Of a stretch of DNA of 64,000 bases, positions 32,289 through 41,652 are shown one piece after another. The position numbers were made by a program, and so were the translations under genes. The DNA is from Bryobacteraceae bacterium (GTDB lineage Bacteria > Acidobacteriota > Terriglobia > Bryobacterales > Bryobacteraceae), in contig JAWKHH010000002.1 of NCBI GenBank assembly GCA_041394945.1, forward strand, positions 1,310,501-1,374,500, in the 5' to 3' direction. Each line of letters starts with the position of its first letter. Position 1 is the stretch's first letter. The notes under the pieces are model-generated. The model was given only the letters and a program-made list of their open reading frames with translations. It was not told the origin of the DNA and did not search any database.

Positions 32289-33856
32289 GGACGCTCGTCG
32301 CCGCCCTCGCGCTCGCTGGCGCCACTGCCGGCCAGGTGCGCTACGAACAGGTTGTCGCAAGCCCCGGCGCCGACTGGCTGACTTACTCGGGCGACTATCG
32401 CTCCACGCGCCATAGCCCCCTGAAGCAGATCACCAGCGCCAACGCGAAGCGCCTCGTCGCCAAGTGGGTGCACCATATCGACGACGCGCGCCGCCTTTCC
32501 GGATCGCCGCTCATCCACGACGGTGTCATGTACGTCACCGACACCAACCGGACCCTCGCCATCGACGCTAGCAGCGGCCGCCGGATCTGGGACTACAAGG
32601 CCGACGGCGTAAAAAGCAGCCGGGTGGCGCGCGGCGTCGCCATCCTCGGCGACCGCGTCTTCATGGTCACCACGGACGCGCACCTGGTGGCGCTCAATCG
32701 CTCCACTGGCGGCGTGATCTTCGATCGAGAGTATGCCTCGGCCAAGGATGGCTACTTCACCACCGTCGCGCCGCTGGCGCTGAAGGACGCGATTCTGGTC
32801 GGCGTCGGTGGAGGCGGCAGCGGGCAGCGCGGGTTCGTCGCCGCGCTGTCGCCGGAAACCGGTGATGAAAAATGGCGCTTCTGGACTGTTCCGGCCAAGG
32901 GCGAACCCGGCTCGGAAACCTGGGGCGGATTTCCCACGGAATGGTCCGGCGCGCCCACGTGGACCACCGGCTCCTATGATCCCGAACTGAACCTCGTCTA
33001 TTGGCCTACCGGCAACCCCTGGCCCGATTTCTACGGCGGCGACCGAAAGGGCGACAATCTTTACTCGGATAGCATCGTCGCCCTCGACGGCGACACTGGA
33101 AAGCTCAAGTGGTACTTTCAATTCACCCCCCACGATGTTTGGGATTGGGACGCGAACGAACCACCCGTGCTGGTAGACGCGAATTTCCGAGGCGCTGCGC
33201 GCAAGCTGCTTCTCCAGGCCAATCGCAACGGCTTCTACTACGTGCTCGACCGTACAACAGGGGCGTTCCTCCACGGCAAGCCGTTCGTGAAGCGACTGGA
33301 TTGGGCCACCGGGCTCGACGACCGCGGCCGTCCGATACTGGTTGCCGGTAAGACGCCGCTGCCGGGCGGGACCAGGGTGTGCCCTTCGGTGCGTGGCGCC
33401 ACCAACTGGATGTCGCCCACCTACGATGCCTCCACCGGCCTGTTCTACGTCGTCACCCTTGAGCAGTGCGATCTGGTCTTCGCCTCGGCCAAAGACCCTG
33501 TGCCATCGTCGGGTTTCCGGGGCACCGGCAACGAAGGCATTCCCACCGAGCCCGGCCGTTTCTTCCTTCGGGCCCTCGACGCGATGAGCGGCCAGATCCG
33601 CTGGGAGTACCCGATGCCCGGACCAGGCACGATGTGGTCCGGCACGGTATCGACGGCTGGAGGGGTGGTCTTCACCGGAGACGACAGTGGGAATCTCGTT
33701 GCGCTCGATTCGGCAACAGGCAAGGACTTGTGGCACTTCTCCACCGGCCACACCCTCTATGCTTCGCCGGTGACCTTCGAAGCAGGCGGCAAACAGTACG
33801 TCACCATCGCGGCTGAGAGCGATGTCTTTACGTTCGGGCTGTTCGAGGAGTACTAG
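32285..33856 (+). CDS. PQQ-dependent dehydrogenase (quinoprotein alcohol dehydrogenase-like)
   Basis: 523 residues with a signal peptide and an eight-bladed propeller with W-motifs. In the active site N244 (PTGNPW) and the Asp pair D287-W-D289 (VWDWDANE) are present; the second Asp is the residue that marks lanthanide-type enzymes. The usual Glu, however, is replaced: the segment GVGGGGSGQRG has no Glu where related proteins read GAExGxRG. The vicinal-cysteine pair is also absent. Substrate unknown. Its stop overlaps the convergent membrane-protein gene by four bases. Confidence 0.85.
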   Translation: MRTLVAALALAGATAGQVRYEQVVASPGADWLTYSGDYRSTRHSPLKQITSANAKRLVAKWVHHIDDARRLSGSPLIHDGVMYVTDTNRTLAIDASSGRRIWDYKADGVKSSRVARGVAILGDRVFMVTTDAHLVALNRSTGGVIFDREYASAKDGYFTTVAPLALKDAILVGVGGGGSGQRGFVAALSPETGDEKWRFWTVPAKGEPGSETWGGFPTEWSGAPTWTTGSYDPELNLVYWPTGNPWPDFYGGDRKGDNLYSDSIVALDGDTGKLKWYFQFTPHDVWDWDANEPPVLVDANFRGAARKLLLQANRNGFYYVLDRTTGAFLHGKPFVKRLDWATGLDDRGRPILVAGKTPLPGGTRVCPSVRGATNWMSPTYDASTGLFYVVTLEQCDLVFASAKDPVPSSGFRGTGNEGIPTEPGRFFLRALDAMSGQIRWEYPMPGPGTMWSGTVSTAGGVVFTGDDSGNLVALDSATGKDLWHFSTGHTLYASPVTFEAGGKQYVTIAAESDVFTFGLFEEY

Positions 33857-35367
33857 AAGATGCGGGACATGTCCTGGACCGACGCAATCGGCCGATACCA
33901 CGCGCCCGCCGAGCTTTGGGCGAACAATTCATACCGCCCTGTGAACCACGCGCGTTCCGGCGTTGTGTCCCTCAGAAAACGCGCACGCGTCGGCTGATCA
34001 AGGAACAGGTAGGACGCTCCGGTTCGTTCCAATGAATCCTTAAGCCGCGACCATGGAGCGCTGGCCCGGGCGGGCGGAGGTTCGATCCACGTTGCCCGGC
34101 TCGGCGCGAGCCTGCGGAGGGTGAGGAAGTGCAGTGGCCCGCCGCACACCACGACGGGCCCAAGGGCGGAGTCAGGCCGAGTCAGGAAGCGGGTGTCGCG
34201 AAAAGCGTACCGATAGGCCTCGTCCGTGGCGACCCGATAGCTCGCGCCGGCGGTGGCGTCCAGAGTCAGCGCTGCCTCGGGGACCTTGCGAACCTCACGC
34301 GCCCAAACCGCCATGGCTGGCAGCGGCGCGAGAATCGCCACCGGAGCCAGGATCGCTGTCGCCAGCCGTACGTTCACGCCGCGTTCCCCCAGCAGCACAA
34401 TCGCTTCGTCGAGCCCGGCGAGCCCAAGCAGGCCAAACGGCGCCGCCGCCAGCCACATGGACCCGGGCCAGATGGCGATGGCGCCGGCAAACCACGCGAG
34501 CGTCATCAGCCAGAACGGACGAGCCCAGATGCGGCGGCGCATTCGCACCACGGCAACCGCGCCGAGCATCAGCCACGGGATCGCCGCGAGAACAAGAAAC
34601 AGATCGAGCTGCGGAAACCGGAAAGCGAGGTCAGCGGGCGGCGCGCCCGGAGAACGCCACGCTTCGAGGAAGTTGGCTGGCGGGAAGGCAGCGCGCGAGA
34701 CGAACCCGAATATCACGAGGGGGAGACTGAATCCCGCAACCGCCGGCCCCAATCTCTGCACCAGAATGGACCGGATCGAATTCCAGTGGCGCGTGCGCGC
34801 AACGATGGCGGATATGGCGATGAGCAATACCGGGATCGCGGTAGCCACAGGGTGCAGGAGCGCCGCTGCGGCGGTGCAGACGCCCGAGAGGAAATAACCG
34901 CCGGCGCGTTTCCGCGGAGTACTCCAATCGGCGTTGATCAGCCAAAGACTGAAGTAGACCGGGACACAGGCCAGCATTCCGGCGCCGCCCAACGATTCCG
35001 GCGGAGCGATCTCGTAGTAGATGCCAACGGTTGCCAAGGGCGCGCAGGCGGCCAGCCAGCGATTCTCCAAATGACGTGACAGCGTCAGAGCGACAACCGC
35101 GCTCATCGTCAACAGGATGACCAATTCCAACGCGTGGACCGCAACCTCGCCTCCATCGAGCAGGCGAGCCGCCGCCAAGTAGAACAACAGCAGTCCAGGT
35201 TGGTCCGTGTGCGCGTGCCCGGGGTCGGTGGCGGAAGCGAGAAAACCCGCCTGCGCCATCCCGAGAGGCGCTGTCAGCCGAGCGGCTCCCAGCGCGGCAA
35301 CCACAGCCACCGAGACAGCGATTCCTGCGCTCTGGGTAATGCCGCGCTTGGGTACGAGGAAACCCAT
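33853..35367 (-). CDS. Polytopic membrane protein, glycosyltransferase-39/hypothetical type
   Basis: 504 residues with about nine to eleven hydrophobic segments in the first 360 and a soluble C-terminal part of about 140 residues. A lumen-facing DPGHAHTDQPG loop near residue 50 recalls the acidic loop of GT-C (ArnT/PMT-like) enzymes, but no diagnostic motif can be fixed. It may transfer a sugar from a lipid carrier; I would keep it as a hypothetical membrane protein. Confidence 0.68.
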   Translation of the reverse strand: MGFLVPKRGITQSAGIAVSVAVVAALGAARLTAPLGMAQAGFLASATDPGHAHTDQPGLLLFYLAAARLLDGGEVAVHALELVILLTMSAVVALTLSRHLENRWLAACAPLATVGIYYEIAPPESLGGAGMLACVPVYFSLWLINADWSTPRKRAGGYFLSGVCTAAAALLHPVATAIPVLLIAISAIVARTRHWNSIRSILVQRLGPAVAGFSLPLVIFGFVSRAAFPPANFLEAWRSPGAPPADLAFRFPQLDLFLVLAAIPWLMLGAVAVVRMRRRIWARPFWLMTLAWFAGAIAIWPGSMWLAAAPFGLLGLAGLDEAIVLLGERGVNVRLATAILAPVAILAPLPAMAVWAREVRKVPEAALTLDATAGASYRVATDEAYRYAFRDTRFLTRPDSALGPVVVCGGPLHFLTLRRLAPSRATWIEPPPARASAPWSRLKDSLERTGASYLFLDQPTRARFLRDTTPERAWFTGRYELFAQSSAGAWYRPIASVQDMSRIF

Positions 35368-35468
35368 GGACGCGCCCCCACTTTAGGGGAAGGGGTCGCG
35401 ATGGGCAATGAAACGGAAGTCCCGTTACGGACTAGTGACTGGTTCCAGAAGTACTGGTGGATTCCGCT

Positions 35469-37613
35469 TCAGAGGCGATCGCGCGACACCAGCAGCGCGT
35501 GGATTTGCCAGATCTCATCAGTTGAAAGCAGTCCGGAAAATCGAGGCATCGCTGTGCCCGGGCGCCCCTTGTTGACCACGTCGGCGAACGAACCCGGGGT
35601 CAGGCGCGTCCGGAACAAGCGCGGCGCGTTTCCGCCATTTGCGCCGTGGCAGCCGAAGCAGCGTGACCGGTACAGAGACTCGCCGGCGGCAATTGCGTCG
35701 GCGTTGCCAAGCAACGGATTCGCGGCGCCCGCCGAGTCGCTATCGCCGGCCGGGGCGGCTGCTCCGGTGGGCTGCGGAAGGGGCTCCTCGCCCGGAATCG
35801 GCGCGCCGCCCTCGGTCGCGGGGAAGCCGTAGCCCGGCAAGACGCGGCCGCCGAGGGTGGAACCCGGCTGGCCGACTCGCGGCAGCCGGCCTTTGATCGT
35901 CATTAGGTTCGAGCTATCCGGCGGCGTGTGATCCGGACCGCCGTCGAGCGCGAAGACCCAGAGATTCCCCGCTCGCGGCTCTTTGTAGTAGAACGTCATG
36001 TCGCCGCCGATGCCGCCCGAGGGCGCCGCGACGTATTGCACGCCGTCGAGTTGATACGTGATCGGGCTGCCGGCGATCCCGCTGCCGGTTTGAAAGCGCC
36101 AGAGGACCTTGCCCGTGAGAGCCTCGAACGCCATGAAGTATCCGCGCATGTCGCCGGTGAAGACAAGGCCGGAAGAAGTGGCCACGGCGCCCGCCCAGAA
36201 CGGCGCGGGACTGACGGATCGCCAGACCACCTTCCGGTTCACCACGTCGTAGGCGACGAAGTTGCCGGGATTGTTGCTGCTCATGTACTGCTGGTAGTCG
36301 GCGCCCAGATACCACTCGCCGTTCATTGGCTTGGTGAGCTTGTCCAGTTCCCAGAACTTGTAGCCCATGGCCCATTGGTTCGACATGAAGAAGAGATAGC
36401 GGAGACTCGGATCGTAGGCGAGCGGCTGCCAGTCGATGGCGCCCTCCAGGCTCGGGATGATCGGCCCCACTTCGGGGCCGCCGGTGGTGGCGATCATTGC
36501 CGGGTTCACCTTCGGGCGTCCGGTTTCAGGATCGAGCCCGGAGGCCCAGGTAATGTTGGGAACGATGGCGTCCCCGTATAGGAACTTGCCGCTGGTGCGA
36601 TCGAGCGCGTAGAAGAAGCCGTTCTTGTCGTGATGGAAAAGCGCCTTTACCGGGCCGTGCTTGGGAAGCGTCACGTCGGCCAGCACGGGCGTCGAGACGG
36701 CGTCGTAGTCCCAGCAATCCCATGGCGTGTACTGAAAGCCCCACTCGATCTTGCCGGTATCGGCGTTCATCGCGATGGTGGCCGCGGTCCACTTGTTGTC
36801 GCCCTTCCGCACCTGGCAGTTCCACGGGCCCGCGTTTCCGGTGTTCCAGTAGACGAGATTAAGCGCGGGGTCAAAGGCGCCGGTGGTCCACGTAGGCCCG
36901 CCGCCGTTCTTCCATGTCTCGCCGGGCCATGTCTCGTTGCCGGGCTCGCCCGGGCCGGGGATGGTGTAGGTGGTCCAGCGTTCCTCGCCCGTCTTGGCGT
37001 CGAACGCCTTTACGAACCCCCGGATGCCGAACTCGCCGCCGGCCACGCCCGTGAGCACCATATCCTTCAATGCGAGCGGAGCCCCGGTGATGGAGTAACC
37101 TTTTTGCCAGTCCGCCACCTTGCTCTCCCACGCCACTTCGCCCGTCTCGCGGTGCAGCGCCACCAGCCGCGCGTCGATCGTGCCGACATAGACGTACTCG
37201 CCGAGCATCGCCACGCCGCGGTTGATGATGCCGCAACAGTAAACGCGTTCCGCCTCAGCCTGGGGCTTGGGGTCGTACATCCACTTGCGCGCTCCGGTTC
37301 GCGCGTCGATCGCGAAAACGCGAGAGCCGTCGGCGGACAGGTAAAGCGTGCCTTTGTACAGGAGCGGCGTTGCCTGCAGGCCGCGATTCTCGCCGCCTGT
37401 GGCGAAGACCCATGCCGGGCGCAGGCGCTTCACGTTCGCCGTGGTGATCTGGTTCAGCTCCACGTAGCGCTGCGCGTGGAAGTCTCGCCCGTAGGAAAGC
37501 CACGCGGAGGTGTCCTTGGCGGCGTTCATGAGATCGCCATGCGTTATTGGCTGTGGCGCCGCCGGGACGGCGAGCGACAACAGGGCGGCGGCGCGAATGA
37601 TTGAGCGAATCAT
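35469..37613 (-). CDS. Quinohaemoprotein alcohol dehydrogenase, predicted lanthanide type
   Basis: 714 residues from the ATG at 37613. An N-terminal PQQ propeller is joined to a C-terminal cytochrome c domain (CFGCH near residue 645), type II quinohaemoprotein layout. The vicinal disulfide C126-C127 is present. Metal and catalytic residues are all present: E194 (GGEFGIRG), N260 (NTGNAGPW), D302 and the extra D304 (CWDYDAV). Asp at the +2 position follows the rule described for XoxF/PedH enzymes and predicts use of a rare-earth ion. Substrate is an alcohol or polyol, not determinable here. Confidence 0.9.
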   Translation of the reverse strand: MIRSIIRAAALLSLAVPAAPQPITHGDLMNAAKDTSAWLSYGRDFHAQRYVELNQITTANVKRLRPAWVFATGGENRGLQATPLLYKGTLYLSADGSRVFAIDARTGARKWMYDPKPQAEAERVYCCGIINRGVAMLGEYVYVGTIDARLVALHRETGEVAWESKVADWQKGYSITGAPLALKDMVLTGVAGGEFGIRGFVKAFDAKTGEERWTTYTIPGPGEPGNETWPGETWKNGGGPTWTTGAFDPALNLVYWNTGNAGPWNCQVRKGDNKWTAATIAMNADTGKIEWGFQYTPWDCWDYDAVSTPVLADVTLPKHGPVKALFHHDKNGFFYALDRTSGKFLYGDAIVPNITWASGLDPETGRPKVNPAMIATTGGPEVGPIIPSLEGAIDWQPLAYDPSLRYLFFMSNQWAMGYKFWELDKLTKPMNGEWYLGADYQQYMSSNNPGNFVAYDVVNRKVVWRSVSPAPFWAGAVATSSGLVFTGDMRGYFMAFEALTGKVLWRFQTGSGIAGSPITYQLDGVQYVAAPSGGIGGDMTFYYKEPRAGNLWVFALDGGPDHTPPDSSNLMTIKGRLPRVGQPGSTLGGRVLPGYGFPATEGGAPIPGEEPLPQPTGAAAPAGDSDSAGAANPLLGNADAIAAGESLYRSRCFGCHGANGGNAPRLFRTRLTPGSFADVVNKGRPGTAMPRFSGLLSTDEIWQIHALLVSRDRL

Positions 37614-37686
37614 AGCCGTTTCTATCTTCACACGATGCGTCGGGAGCATTGCATCTCACTGGCAAACGTGAAAAAATGGACCCGTC

Positions 37687-40233
37687 GTGAAATCTGGGAT
37701 TGGTGTATCTCTAGGTCTTGCCGCCTTGTTCGCGGCCGCGCCGCAGGAGGTGCTCGCGCAGCGGGCCCCACTGTTCAAAGACGAAATTCTGCCGCTGTTC
37801 GAGCGCAAGTGCAACTCGTGCCACAACCCCAAACAGAAGATGGGCGGGCTCGATCTCACTACGTTTGCCGGAATGATGGCGGGAGGCGGAAGCGGACCCG
37901 TGATCGCACCCGGCAAGCCCGCCAACAGCCTGCTCTGGATTATGATCGACAACGGCAAGATGCCGATGGGCGGGTCGATCACAAAAGCGCAGAAGCAGGC
38001 GATCGGCGCCTACATTGAACAAGGCCGTTTCCCGAAAGGGACGCTCGACGCGCATCAGGCGGAGCGCGAGGCCAAGCTGATCACGCCCGAGGCACGGCGA
38101 TGGTGGTCGTTTCAGAAACCTGTCGCCGTGATGGCTCCACGCGTTTCGAGCGCCGTCCGTACGCCGATCGATAATTTCATCGCCGCCAAACTCGAGGAAA
38201 AAGGTTGGACGATGCAGCCAGAGGCGAGCCGCCTCGCGCTGCTGCGCCGCGCCTATCTCGGACTCACAGGCTTGCCGCCGACACTCGCCGAAGCCAAGAC
38301 TTTCCTCGAAGATCCGTCTCCTGAAGCATGGGAGCACCTCGTGGATCGCCTGCTCGAATCGCCGCACTACGGCGAACACTGGGGCCGGCATTGGCTCGAT
38401 GTAGCGGGCTATTCCGACTCGCGCGGCGACGCCGGCGACGTTGACCGCGAGGCGTCCTACAAATACCGCGACTACGTGATTCGCGCTTTCAACTCGAACA
38501 AGCCTATCGATCGATTCATCGTCGAACAGATGGCCGGCGACCAGTTGGTCAATTACGATTACAGGCTCCAACCAACCGAGGCGCAGCGCGAAGCGCTCAT
38601 CGCCACCGGGTTCCTTCGAACCACCGCCGACATCACCGACAACCAGACGATCTACGAGGTGGACAAGTACTTCGACGCCTTGCAGAAGTCCATGGAGACG
38701 TCGCTTTCGGCGATCACCGGATTGACGATCGGCTGCGCCAAGTGCCACGACCACAAGTTCGATCCGATCCTGCAGAAGGATTACTACAAACTGACGGCTT
38801 CCTATCAGGCCGTGTTCGATCCTGAGAACTGGCTCGCGGCCAACCTCTCCTACGGGCCCTGGCCGGGCCGCATCATCCCCGACATCCCGCTCGACAAGCG
38901 AGCGGCTTGGATCAAGGATGTCACCAGCGCTGATGCCAAGGCGATACGCCGTCTCGACGACTTGCTCGAAGCGACCTACTTCCGCTACCGCGCGGCTGTG
39001 AAGGCCGGAGTCGACATGCCGCTCGAAAAACGGCTCGAACTTCGGCGGAACATCGAGAACGATCCCGATTTGGAAGTGGACCGAACCGCGTCGAAGGATG
39101 GCGTCTCCGATCGGGAACTGGAGGAGCGGTTCCCGGAACTGCTCCAGTGGAAGCAGGAACTCGCCGCCAAGCGCGCCGCGCGGAAGAAGAAGAACTCCGA
39201 GATCGACCCGAACTATATCGAGGCGGCGTGGGACGTTTCGAAGACCCCTTCGCCCACCTACATCCTCCAGCGCGGCAACTACCTCGCGCCGGGCGCCGAG
39301 GTGAAGCCTGGCATCCCGGCGGTTCTCGACGACCCCGCCAAGCCTTTCGAGTTTCCCGATCCGGCCAAGCACCCGGAATGGAACCACACCGGCCGCCGGC
39401 TCACGCTCGCCAAGTGGCTGGTCTCACCGGAACACCCTCTCACCGCACGAGTGTTCGTGAATCGCGTGTGGCAGTTCCACTTCGGCGAAGGGCTTGTCCG
39501 GTCCGTGGATGACTTCGGGCGGCAGGGCGAAAAGCCCACGCATCCGGAACTGCTCGACTATCTGGCCCTGGAGTTCCAGAACCACCACTGGGATCTGAAG
39601 TGGCTCACCAAGCAGATCATGATGTCGCAGGTTTACCTGCAGGATTCGGCCGAAAAGGTGGACCAGCTTGCTGCCGATCCTTCGGCGCGCCTCTTGTGGC
39701 GCAAGCCGCCATTGCGCATCGAAGCCGAGGCTGTCCGCGACTCGATGCTGAAAGTGAGCGGCCTGTTGAGCGGGCGAATGTTTGGCCGCCAGGAACCGAT
39801 CAAACGAGGCGCCGATGGCCAGTGGTTGGAAGATTCCGACAAAGGCGACGCCAACCGGCGCAGCATCTATCTTGCCCAGCATCGCACGCGGCCAGTGGCG
39901 TTCCTCCACGCGTTTGACCAGCCGAACATGACCGCCGACAACCAGGCGCAGCGGTTCCGTTCGGCGCTGCCGATCCAGTCCCTGGCGCTGCTCAACAGTC
40001 CGCTGGTGATGCGCACCACAAAGGCGTTCGCGTCTCAGTTGCTCGAGCAATCGGGTGGCGACGCCGGCGCGGCTCTGGAGCGGGCCTTTCTAGCGGCGTA
40101 CTCGCGGCCCGGCACGCCGCGGGAGCTCGCGCTTGGCAGAGAGGCGCTTGCCGCCTCCAGCGATAAGGAGGAAGGGCTTCGGCTGTTCCTGCAGGCCGTG
40201 TTCGGCGCCAACGATTTTCTGTACACGTTCTAG
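37687..40233 (+). CDS. Secreted DUF1549/DUF1553 protein with planctomycete-type cytochrome domain
   Basis: 848 residues. Signal peptide, then a PSCyt1-type haem domain (CNSCHN near residue 42), DUF1549 (about 120-340; WGRHWLDVAGYSDSRGD) and DUF1553 (about 560-840; FVNRVWQFHFG…GLVRSVDDFG). These proteins are abundant in Planctomycetes and Acidobacteria, almost always with a DUF1501 partner, which follows after 9 bases. Their function is not established; glycan or sulfated-polymer processing in the periplasm is a common proposal. Confidence 0.9.
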   Translation: MKSGIGVSLGLAALFAAAPQEVLAQRAPLFKDEILPLFERKCNSCHNPKQKMGGLDLTTFAGMMAGGGSGPVIAPGKPANSLLWIMIDNGKMPMGGSITKAQKQAIGAYIEQGRFPKGTLDAHQAEREAKLITPEARRWWSFQKPVAVMAPRVSSAVRTPIDNFIAAKLEEKGWTMQPEASRLALLRRAYLGLTGLPPTLAEAKTFLEDPSPEAWEHLVDRLLESPHYGEHWGRHWLDVAGYSDSRGDAGDVDREASYKYRDYVIRAFNSNKPIDRFIVEQMAGDQLVNYDYRLQPTEAQREALIATGFLRTTADITDNQTIYEVDKYFDALQKSMETSLSAITGLTIGCAKCHDHKFDPILQKDYYKLTASYQAVFDPENWLAANLSYGPWPGRIIPDIPLDKRAAWIKDVTSADAKAIRRLDDLLEATYFRYRAAVKAGVDMPLEKRLELRRNIENDPDLEVDRTASKDGVSDRELEERFPELLQWKQELAAKRAARKKKNSEIDPNYIEAAWDVSKTPSPTYILQRGNYLAPGAEVKPGIPAVLDDPAKPFEFPDPAKHPEWNHTGRRLTLAKWLVSPEHPLTARVFVNRVWQFHFGEGLVRSVDDFGRQGEKPTHPELLDYLALEFQNHHWDLKWLTKQIMMSQVYLQDSAEKVDQLAADPSARLLWRKPPLRIEAEAVRDSMLKVSGLLSGRMFGRQEPIKRGADGQWLEDSDKGDANRRSIYLAQHRTRPVAFLHAFDQPNMTADNQAQRFRSALPIQSLALLNSPLVMRTTKAFASQLLEQSGGDAGAALERAFLAAYSRPGTPRELALGREALAASSDKEEGLRLFLQAVFGANDFLYTF

Positions 40234-40242
40234 GAGAAGACC

Positions 40243-41652
40243 ATGAAGAGATTCCTCTCGCGACGCCAGGCACTGAGGGAAGTGGCCACCGGTTTCGGCG
40301 GTATGGCGGTCAGTTCGATGATCGCGTTCGAGGAACGCGCGCGGGCTGCCTCGCTACCCACCTACAACCTGGTTCCCAAGCAGCCTCACTTCGCGCCCAA
40401 GGCGAAGAACGTGATCTTCATCTACATCGGCGGCGGACCGTCGACGATCGACATGTTCGATCCCAAGCCGACACTGGAGAAATTCAATGGGAAACCGGCG
40501 CCGTTTGAGATCAAAGGGCGCGCGCTGAACGGCTCGCAGGAAGTGATGGCGAGCCCGTGGAAGTTCACTCGCTGTGGCGAGAGCGGGCGCGAAGTTTCCG
40601 ATCTTCTACCCCACTTCCAGAAGGTGGTCGACAAGGTGAGCTTCGTGCGCTCCATGCGCACGGACCGCATCGATCACTCGACGGCGCAGTTCACCTTCGT
40701 CACGGGCCGCGGCTTCACTGGGTTCCCGACGATTGGCTCGTGGGTCGCCTATGCGCTCGGCACGGAGAACGCGAACCTTCCGGCGTTTATCGCCCTCGGC
40801 CAGGGAGCATCCATCGGGGCACGCGCGCATTCCTCAGCGTGGCTGCCGCCGGTATTCAGCGGAACGTCGATGAGCGCTGACCAGAAAGCGCCCATCTTCG
40901 ACATCAAGCGGCCGGACACCATGAGCGCTGGCGATCAATCCCGTCTGCTGCGGCTGGTAAACGAACTGAACCGCGAGCAAAAGGGTACGCACGGGCGCGA
41001 CCAGGATTTGGAAGCACGCATCGCCAACTACGAACTCGCCGCTCGCATGCAGGTGGAGGCGCTCCGCGTGGCCGACCTTTCCAGGGAGACCGACGCGACC
41101 CGCAAGCTCTACGGGGTGGACGAGCAGGGCTCTGGCGAGTTCGGCCGGCATTGCCTGATGGCGCGACGGCTTGTGGAAAGCGGCGTCCGATTCGTTCAGA
41201 TCTATGGCGGCGGCGGCTGGGATACGCATTCGAACATCGGCGGCCAGTTGCCGGGCCTGTGTCACCGTATCGATCAAGGCATGTCGGCGCTGCTCACCGA
41301 TCTCGACGAGCGCGGCATGATGAACGACACGCTCGTGGTTTGGTCCGGCGAGTTCGGCCGACTTCCGACCATTGAGGCGCGCAACAACGCCCCCGGACGC
41401 GACCACAATCCGTATGGCTTTTCCATGTGGATGGCTGGCGCCGGTGTGAAGCGCGGCTTCGACCACGGACAGACCGACGACCTTGGCTACGCGGCGCTCC
41501 CCGAGTTCGCGCTCGGCCACGCCGATATCCACGCAACCGTCCAGCACTTACTCGGCATCGACTATCAGAAGAACACGTTCTTCTACGAGGGACGCGATGA
41601 GTCGTTGGTGGGCGTCACGCCCGCCCGCGTCGTCAAAGAGGTGCTTGCCTGA
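40243..41652 (+). CDS. DUF1501 (sulfatase-like) protein
   Basis: 469 residues with a Tat-like N-terminus (MKRFLSRRQALREVATGFGG). An alkaline-phosphatase/sulfatase-like fold is indicated by IYIGGGPSTIDMFDPKP near residue 60, GGGGWDTHSN near 325 and SGEFGRLPT near 370. No formylglycine-type CxPxR is seen, so it is not a standard sulfatase. It is the partner of the DUF1549/1553 protein, and its stop overlaps the next start by one base (TGATG). Confidence 0.88.
   Translation: MKRFLSRRQALREVATGFGGMAVSSMIAFEERARAASLPTYNLVPKQPHFAPKAKNVIFIYIGGGPSTIDMFDPKPTLEKFNGKPAPFEIKGRALNGSQEVMASPWKFTRCGESGREVSDLLPHFQKVVDKVSFVRSMRTDRIDHSTAQFTFVTGRGFTGFPTIGSWVAYALGTENANLPAFIALGQGASIGARAHSSAWLPPVFSGTSMSADQKAPIFDIKRPDTMSAGDQSRLLRLVNELNREQKGTHGRDQDLEARIANYELAARMQVEALRVADLSRETDATRKLYGVDEQGSGEFGRHCLMARRLVESGVRFVQIYGGGGWDTHSNIGGQLPGLCHRIDQGMSALLTDLDERGMMNDTLVVWSGEFGRLPTIEARNNAPGRDHNPYGFSMWMAGAGVKRGFDHGQTDDLGYAALPEFALGHADIHATVQHLLGIDYQKNTFFYEGRDESLVGVTPARVVKEVLA

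Noticed and set aside
32204..33901. Open frame of 565 codons on the minus strand
   Set aside because: Antisense to the PQQ dehydrogenase gene; no signal, no motif.
37711..39387. Open frame of 558 codons on the minus strand
   Set aside because: Antisense to the DUF1549/1553 gene, which has strong domain evidence.
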